Source: Flavobacterium sp. UBA6721 (GTDB lineage Bacteria > Bacteroidota > Bacteroidia > Flavobacteriales > Flavobacteriaceae). From it: a stretch of DNA of 57,586 nucleotides. Positions 52,996 through 57,586 of the stretch are shown piece by piece. Where the stretch lies: contig DKIJ01000032.1 of NCBI GenBank assembly GCA_002454195.1, positions 1 to 57,586 of the forward strand, read 5' to 3'. The position numbers were made by a program, and so were the translations under genes. Position 1 is the first letter of the stretch. Each line of letters opens with the position of its first letter. The notes under the pieces were generated by a model. That model was not told the origin of the DNA. It saw nothing but the letters and a program-made list of their open reading frames with translations, and ran no database searches.

Positions 52996-53379
52996 TTACT
53001 TTTTCAATAAATCTCTAATTTCAGCCAATAATTCTTCCTGAGTTGGACCAGCTGGAGCCGCAGGTGCAGGAGCAGCTTCTTCTTTCTTTTTAGTAGCATT
53101 GATTGCTTTTACAAGAATAAACAACACAAAGGCAACGATTACAAAATTAATAACCGCCGAAAGAAACAAACCGTATTTTACACCACCAAAAATGGTTAAC
53201 TCCTCAATTTTGGTCAAGCTTGCTGCTTCGAGAGCAGGTTTTAATAATAACGGTGTAATTACATCGTCAATAAACGAACTAACAATTTTACCGAAAGCGC
53301 CACCAATGATAACCCCGATTGCCAAATCCACTACGTTACCTTTCATAGCAAAGGCCTTAAACTCTGAAATCATTCCCAT
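52996..53379 (-). CDS. mscL: Large-conductance mechanosensitive channel
   Basis: A 127-residue channel with two transmembrane helices. 'EFKAFAMKGNVVDLAIGVIIGGAFGKIVSSFIDDVITP' is the MscL N-terminal and TM1 signature. A short Lys/Ala/Pro linker leads to a C-terminal bundle 'EELLAEIRDLLK'. It opens under membrane tension to release solutes on hypo-osmotic shock. Confidence 0.97.
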   Translation of the reverse strand: MGMISEFKAFAMKGNVVDLAIGVIIGGAFGKIVSSFIDDVITPLLLKPALEAASLTKIEELTIFGGVKYGLFLSAVINFVIVAFVLFILVKAINATKKKEEAAPAPAAPAGPTQEELLAEIRDLLKK

Positions 53380-53465
53380 ACTGAATTTGTTTTTTACAAT
53401 TAAGCTTCAATTAAAGTAACTAAATTAAACTTTTTTTAGGAAGAAAAAGCATCAATTAAAAAAAA

Positions 53466-55910
53466 CTAACGATAAAATACTCGTTTTACCCTTTGTGAAA
53501 TACTCGTAAGGATCTCATAAGGAATCGTATTTAACTTTTTAGCCATAAGTGAAACCGTTGGGCTTTCGCCAAAAATAATCACATCATCCCCTTCCAAACA
53601 ATCAATTTCGTTTACATCGACCATGAGCATATCCATACAAACACTTCCTAAGATAGCCGCTTTTTGTTCTTTAATCGTTACAAAACCCACTCCGTTCCCC
53701 CAAGATCTAGAAATCCCATCGGCATAACCAATGGGAATGGTAGCCACTTTTGTCGTTTTCTCCGCCATAAATCGTCGCCCGTAACCCACGCTATCACCCG
53801 CAGGAATCACTCGAATTTGAGAAATAATAGATTTTAAGGTTCCCACATTCTCCAAATATTTCTGTTCGTTTTCATCATTAGACACTCCGTACAATCCAAT
53901 TCCCAACCGCACCATATCAAACTGTGCTTCCTTGAAATTAGAAATTCCCGAAGTATTCAAAATATGACGAATAGGACTAATTCCTAATTCATTGATAATT
54001 TTTGAAGATAATTTATCGAAAAGTCGAATTTGCGACAGTGCAAAATCATGATGATTCACATCATCACTGGTGGCCATATGCGACAAAATACTTTGCACCT
54101 TAACAGTTGAATTTCCTTTTAGGGTAGCAATCAATTCGTCCACAGTATTTTCTTCAAATCCCAAACGATGCATTCCGGTATCCACTTTAATATGAATTGG
54201 AAAATGTTGCAAATTCTTTTGTTTGGCAATTTTTAAAAAGGCATGCAAACCTTTTAAACTATAAATTTCAGGCTCTAAACCATATTGAATAATCGCCGAA
54301 AAACTAGTGCTTTCGGGATTTAAAACCATAATAGGCAATTTGATTCCGCCGTTTTTCAATGAAATTCCTTCATCGGCAAAAGCCACGCCTAAATAATCTA
54401 CTTTGTGATGCTCTAGCAATTTGGCTATTTCCAATCCGCCATTTCCATACCCAAAAGCCTTGACCATAACCATGATTTTTACTTTTGGTTGTAACTTGGA
54501 TTTAAAGAAATTCAAATTATAACTTAGTGCATTCAGATTGATTTCCAAGACTGTTTCGTGGGTTTTCTCTTCGAGCAAAGTCACAATTTCTTCAAACTGA
54601 AACGAACGCGCTCCCTTAATAAGTATACTTTCGTTAGAAAAATCCAGTTTTTCAAAATTGGCTATAAATTCGGCTGTATTTTTAAAGGTAATACAATTTG
54701 AAAATTGCTCTTTGAATTCCGAAATGGTTTCGCCAATTCCAATTACTCGATTGATTTTGTTTGAAACAATCAGTTTGGCCACTTTGGCATACAATTGTTC
54801 GTTAGGAAAACCGCTTTGAAAAATATCCGATAGAATTACCGTTTTCTTGTCGTATTGATTTTGACTTTCCAAAACATCCAGCGCAATCTTCAACGACTGA
54901 TAATCGGAACTATAACTATCATCAATGATACTGCAATTGTTGATTCCGTTTTTAACTTCCAATCGCATTTGGACTGGAAAAAGCATTTCCATACGCGATT
55001 GAATCACCTCTATTTCATATTCAAAATGCAATAAGACTAACAAACTCGACACTGCATTTTCTATAGAAGCCTTATCTACAAATGGAATTTTTAATTCGTA
55101 ACTCTTGCCTTTGAATTGGTATTCCAAAGTAGTTTCACGATTGGAAACTACTTTTTTAGTCACAAAAACATCGGCCGTTTCGTCTTTAAAACTCCATGAA
55201 AAAGCTTTTGTATTTTGATTTATATATTTCTCAATATCAGCACTTTTAGGATAAATCAAAACTTCAGCATCGTTAAAAAGCTGCATTTTTTCTTTGATTT
55301 TTTCATCTAAATTAGAAAAACCTTCATCGTGAGAGGAACCGATATTCGTCAGAACACCAATATTGGGTTTGATGATTTTTTCTAATTTGTCCATTTCGTT
55401 AACGGTAGAAATTCCCGCTTCAAAAATTCCCAAATTGTGTTTTTCATTAATCGCCACCACCGATAACGGTACTCCTACTTGTGAATTATAACTCTTAGGA
55501 CTACGAATTACATTATAATCGGGACTCAACAAAAAATTAAGCCATTCTTTCACGATTGTTTTTCCGTTGCTTCCCGTCAAACCAATAATTGGAAAATGAA
55601 AAAGACTACGGTAATAAGCGGCCAATTGCTGTAAGGCCTCTAAGGTATTTTTAACAACTAAAAAATTGGCTTTAGCGGCACAAGCTTCCGGTATGTAACT
55701 TACCACAAAATGCTGAACTCCAATTGAAATTAGTTCTTGAATATAATGATGAGCATCATTGTTAGGTCCAATTAATGCAAAAAACAAGCTGTGTTCGCTA
55801 TTTTGTAATGATCTACTATCAATAGAAATACTATCAATACTGGCTTCTGGATGTTGTCCAAACCATTGAGCATCTAAAATTGCTATTACATTATTTATGG
55901 TTAGATTCAT
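53466..55910 (-). CDS. Bifunctional MurF ligase / alanine racemase
   Basis: An 814-residue fusion usual in Bacteroidetes. Residues 1-450 are MurF (UDP-MurNAc-tripeptide:D-Ala-D-Ala ligase) with the ATP-binding 'GLTGSNGKTIVKEWL'. Residues about 455-814 are a PLP alanine racemase: the Lys of 'VMVKAFGYGNGG' binds PLP and 'SVGYGRRF' is the Tyr motif with 'SVCMDMLMVDV' near the end. It links D-Ala supply to cell wall precursor assembly. Confidence 0.97.
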   Translation of the reverse strand: MNLTINNVIAILDAQWFGQHPEASIDSISIDSRSLQNSEHSLFFALIGPNNDAHHYIQELISIGVQHFVVSYIPEACAAKANFLVVKNTLEALQQLAAYYRSLFHFPIIGLTGSNGKTIVKEWLNFLLSPDYNVIRSPKSYNSQVGVPLSVVAINEKHNLGIFEAGISTVNEMDKLEKIIKPNIGVLTNIGSSHDEGFSNLDEKIKEKMQLFNDAEVLIYPKSADIEKYINQNTKAFSWSFKDETADVFVTKKVVSNRETTLEYQFKGKSYELKIPFVDKASIENAVSSLLVLLHFEYEIEVIQSRMEMLFPVQMRLEVKNGINNCSIIDDSYSSDYQSLKIALDVLESQNQYDKKTVILSDIFQSGFPNEQLYAKVAKLIVSNKINRVIGIGETISEFKEQFSNCITFKNTAEFIANFEKLDFSNESILIKGARSFQFEEIVTLLEEKTHETVLEINLNALSYNLNFFKSKLQPKVKIMVMVKAFGYGNGGLEIAKLLEHHKVDYLGVAFADEGISLKNGGIKLPIMVLNPESTSFSAIIQYGLEPEIYSLKGLHAFLKIAKQKNLQHFPIHIKVDTGMHRLGFEENTVDELIATLKGNSTVKVQSILSHMATSDDVNHHDFALSQIRLFDKLSSKIINELGISPIRHILNTSGISNFKEAQFDMVRLGIGLYGVSNDENEQKYLENVGTLKSIISQIRVIPAGDSVGYGRRFMAEKTTKVATIPIGYADGISRSWGNGVGFVTIKEQKAAILGSVCMDMLMVDVNEIDCLEGDDVIIFGESPTVSLMAKKLNTIPYEILTSISQRVKRVFYR

Positions 55911-56047
55911 GAAATCGAAATAGAGTTATGGCAAAATACTTCTTCAAAAATAAGACTTCTTTTTAAAATGAACCCATAGAAATACGGATTAAAAAATGAG
56001 TTCGATGAAATCTAAAAACCTACACAAATAAGATTTCTAAGTTTGCT

Positions 56048-56055
56048 TATATTTG
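56048..56055 (+). promoter_or_regulatory. Candidate -7 element for the 202-residue membrane protein
   Basis: TATATTTG matches TAnnTTTG and lies 20 bases upstream of the ATG at 56076. Confidence 0.5.
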
Positions 56056-56075
56056 TATATCCAAGCCCTAGAACC

Positions 56076-56684
56076 ATGCTAAAAAAAACACTCCCTTTTT
56101 TCTCCTATATTTTTCACCCGGTATTTATCCCCATATATGCCACGCTGTTCTATTTGTTTCCAGAAGATTCGTATGTTATCAACAAAGAAAAATCTTTGGT
56201 TTTACTTGAGGTAGCTGTGATTACATTTGTTATTCCTATACTCTTTTTTTTTCTACTAAAGTCTACTGGCCGAATAAGCTCCATCATGGCTCATGAATTA
56301 TCCGAAAGAAAGTTCCCATTAGTAATGCAATCTTTTTTACTGATTCTGCTAGTAAAAAAAAGCATCACCGTTGAACGCTATCCCGAACTGCATTTTTTTA
56401 TTCTTGGTGCCTTAACCAGTACTCTCATTGCCTTGATTTTATTATTTGCCAATAAAAAAGCAAGTTTGCATATGATAGGAATTAGTGCTTTGACTTTTTT
56501 TGTTTTTGGATTGAGTATGCATTACCAAACGACTAGCACGCTAACCACTATTTTTTTAGTAATTACGAATGGTTTAGTTGCTTCTTCGCGATTAATTATG
56601 AATGCACATACTCCAAAAGAATTGACGATGGGTGTACTAGCAGGAAGTATACCTCAGATACTTTTGATGTACTTATGGTTATAA
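56076..56684 (+). CDS. Integral membrane protein, PAP2-like C terminus
   Basis: A 202-residue protein with about six transmembrane segments. The end 'ASRLIMNAHTPKELTMGVLAGSIPQ' resembles the final motif of PAP2 phosphatases (SRxxxxAHxxxDVxxG), but the earlier phosphatase motifs are not evident. The ATG at 56076 is preferred to a TTG at 56043, which overlaps the presumed promoter. It ends six bases inside the convergent neighbour. Function unknown. Confidence 0.75.
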   Translation: MLKKTLPFFSYIFHPVFIPIYATLFYLFPEDSYVINKEKSLVLLEVAVITFVIPILFFFLLKSTGRISSIMAHELSERKFPLVMQSFLLILLVKKSITVERYPELHFFILGALTSTLIALILLFANKKASLHMIGISALTFFVFGLSMHYQTTSTLTTIFLVITNGLVASSRLIMNAHTPKELTMGVLAGSIPQILLMYLWL

Positions 56685-57407
56685 AATGTAAAAAATAACC
56701 CCAACATTCATCGTGTTCATCTTCGCTTTTTCGCCTTCGATACTTAGGTTTTTTAAAATAGGATTTAAACCGTAATAAGCATATACATTGAAGGTATTGT
56801 AACCCGCCGAAAGGTATAAACCGTACAAGAATTTATTAAAATCATTATTATTAGCAATGAGCGTTTTACCTTGACTATCATTCAAAACCGACTTACTATA
56901 GGCAAGGTAGCTTAATTTGACACCTCCATAAATTCGCCAAAATTTATAAATTTCATACGTGGATGTTCGCCACCTGAACTCCAATGGAACATCAATTAAT
57001 AATTGGGTAAATTTATTTTTATCAAAACTCGTTTGAGAGTCCATAATGGCATAATTTGCCTCCTGAGCAGTTCCAGTAATTGCTAAATTTTGATTGTAGT
57101 TATTTAAACTCAAACCGACTCCCGTTGCAAAAGCTTTGGTTCTGTTTTTATTGATGGGCATATCTCTCAAAAAACCACCCGACAATCCTATGGAGAACTT
57201 TTGCTGTTTTAGTCCTACCGGTTTTTGCTGCAAAGTATTATAAGTAAAAGCAAAGTAGAACTGGTCTTCTCTATATAAAGAATCTACTTTTATTTCTTGT
57301 AATTCCGGCTTAGTTATTTCTTCCTGTGCAAAAGCACTGAGAAAAGGTAATACCAACAAAATACTAAAAAATAATTTTTCTTTAAATGGGCTGAGTAATA
57401 GATTCAT
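56679..57407 (-). CDS. PorT-like outer-membrane beta-barrel protein
   Basis: A 242-residue protein with a signal peptide (residues 1-28, ending FAQ) and a pattern of short beta strands: 'FAFTYNTLQQ', 'FSIGLSGGFLRDMPINKNRTKAFATGVGLSLN', 'LIDVPLEFRWRTS' and 'IYGGVKLSYLAYSK'. This is the outline of PorT/outer-membrane beta-barrel family proteins, some of which belong to the type IX secretion system. The ATG at 57405-57407 is preferred to an upstream in-frame start at 57461, since it opens the signal peptide. Function unproven. Confidence 0.75.
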   Translation of the reverse strand: MNLLLSPFKEKLFFSILLVLPFLSAFAQEEITKPELQEIKVDSLYREDQFYFAFTYNTLQQKPVGLKQQKFSIGLSGGFLRDMPINKNRTKAFATGVGLSLNNYNQNLAITGTAQEANYAIMDSQTSFDKNKFTQLLIDVPLEFRWRTSTYEIYKFWRIYGGVKLSYLAYSKSVLNDSQGKTLIANNNDFNKFLYGLYLSAGYNTFNVYAYYGLNPILKNLSIEGEKAKMNTMNVGVIFYIL

Positions 57408-57470
57408 TGAGTCTAAATTTAGTAATGTAAAATTAACTGTTTTAGAATAGAACAGTAACACTATTTAAAC

Positions 57471-57500
57471 AAAAAAGGAGCAAAAAAATTGCTCCTTTTT
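57471..57500. terminator. Terminator near the right edge
   Basis: AAAAAGGAGCAA (57472-57483) pairs with TTGCTCCTTTTT (57489-57500). It probably ends a leftward gene coming from beyond the right edge, whose last codons may be ...RGIRGNQN-stop at 57508-57510. Confidence 0.75.
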
Positions 57501-57586
57501 ATGATATTAATTTTGATTTCCTCTGATTCCTCTTTCAAGACCTCTTAATTCGGCTAAACCTCTTCTCTAGTTCGTGAATTTTTTCT

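Noticed and set aside
57508..57586. Partial gene at the right edge, minus strand, ending RGIRGNQN
   Set aside because: A TAG at 57567-57569 in the same frame leaves only about 19 codons, so it is either the end of a frameshifted gene or chance; not enough sequence to call.
1..57586. CRISPR array, prophage or integrated element
   Set aside because: No regularly spaced direct repeats, Cas, integrase, transposase or phage structural genes were seen on either strand.

Overview
The window looks like a chromosomal segment of a Flavobacteriaceae member, most likely Flavobacterium or a close relative. The base composition is AT-rich and recognisable promoters carry the Bacteroidetes -7 element TAnnTTTG. 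Family markers agree: DnaE fused to an N-terminal exonuclease, the bifunctional MurF-alanine racemase, DUF4260, DUF6252 and DUF3050 proteins, an S16 with a long Ala/Glu-rich tail, and a CarboxypepD-reg TonB receptor. No rRNA, CRISPR array, prophage or transposase gene was seen; two tRNA-Asp genes are present.

Layout. 1-1.2 kb: a LacI regulator bracketed by two identical palindromic operators. 1.2-5.2 kb: a leftward run ruvC, hemW, GIY-YIG protein, cyclase, GNAT, DUF4260, MmcQ, the last four overlapping end to start. 5.2-8.5 kb: a rightward flippase-like/glycosyltransferase pair, then a disrupted DUF4184 gene and a TonB-like lipoprotein. 8.6-9.2 kb: two tRNA-Asp genes inside a 113-bp exact repeat. 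9.2-18 kb: DUF58 protein, M1 aminopeptidase, thioredoxin and exonuclease-DnaE. 18-19 kb: a TPR protein beside what seems the 3' end of a lost outer-membrane gene. 19.6-24.5 kb: leuC-leuD-cimA/leuA-like-leuB operon. 24.6-30.4 kb: RRM protein, lipoprotein, rpsP-rimM, a four-helix-bundle cassette between inverted repeats, trmN6, a glutaryl-CoA-type dehydrogenase and DUF3050. 30.4-36.4 kb: SGNH lipoprotein, a Mrp-NifU-ferredoxin set, trmB-lysE-ATL and amt. 36.7-41 kb: L,D-transpeptidase, HPF and prolyl oligopeptidase. 41-46.2 kb: a five-gene flavin reductase/photolyase/DUF2256/FeS photolyase/cryptochrome-DASH operon. 46.4-49.2 kb: a His-rich TonB receptor and a small His/Cys-rich partner. 49.4-51.8 kb: a compact restriction-modification system. 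51.8-57.5 kb: asd, mscL, murF-alr and two membrane proteins.

The most unusual items are these. (1) A single polypeptide joins a Vsr-type nuclease domain without its zinc ligands to a C5-cytosine methyltransferase, followed three bases later by a small nuclease whose K-T-S-x-R-E-R...E signature looks like the EcoRII/PspGI/NgoMIV group. (2) The light-repair operon includes a previously uncalled 48-residue DUF2256 gene and has TAAACAAAA/TTTTGTTTA boxes upstream. (3) Several small palindromic or inverted-repeat units each carry or flank a gene: the GIY-YIG unit, the four-helix-bundle unit, and two hairpins around the TonB receptor. (4) The leu cluster carries what looks like a Leptospira-type citramalate synthase, which would make it an isoleucine as well as (or instead of) a leucine pathway. 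Family assignments rest on motif recognition and memory, not on database searches.
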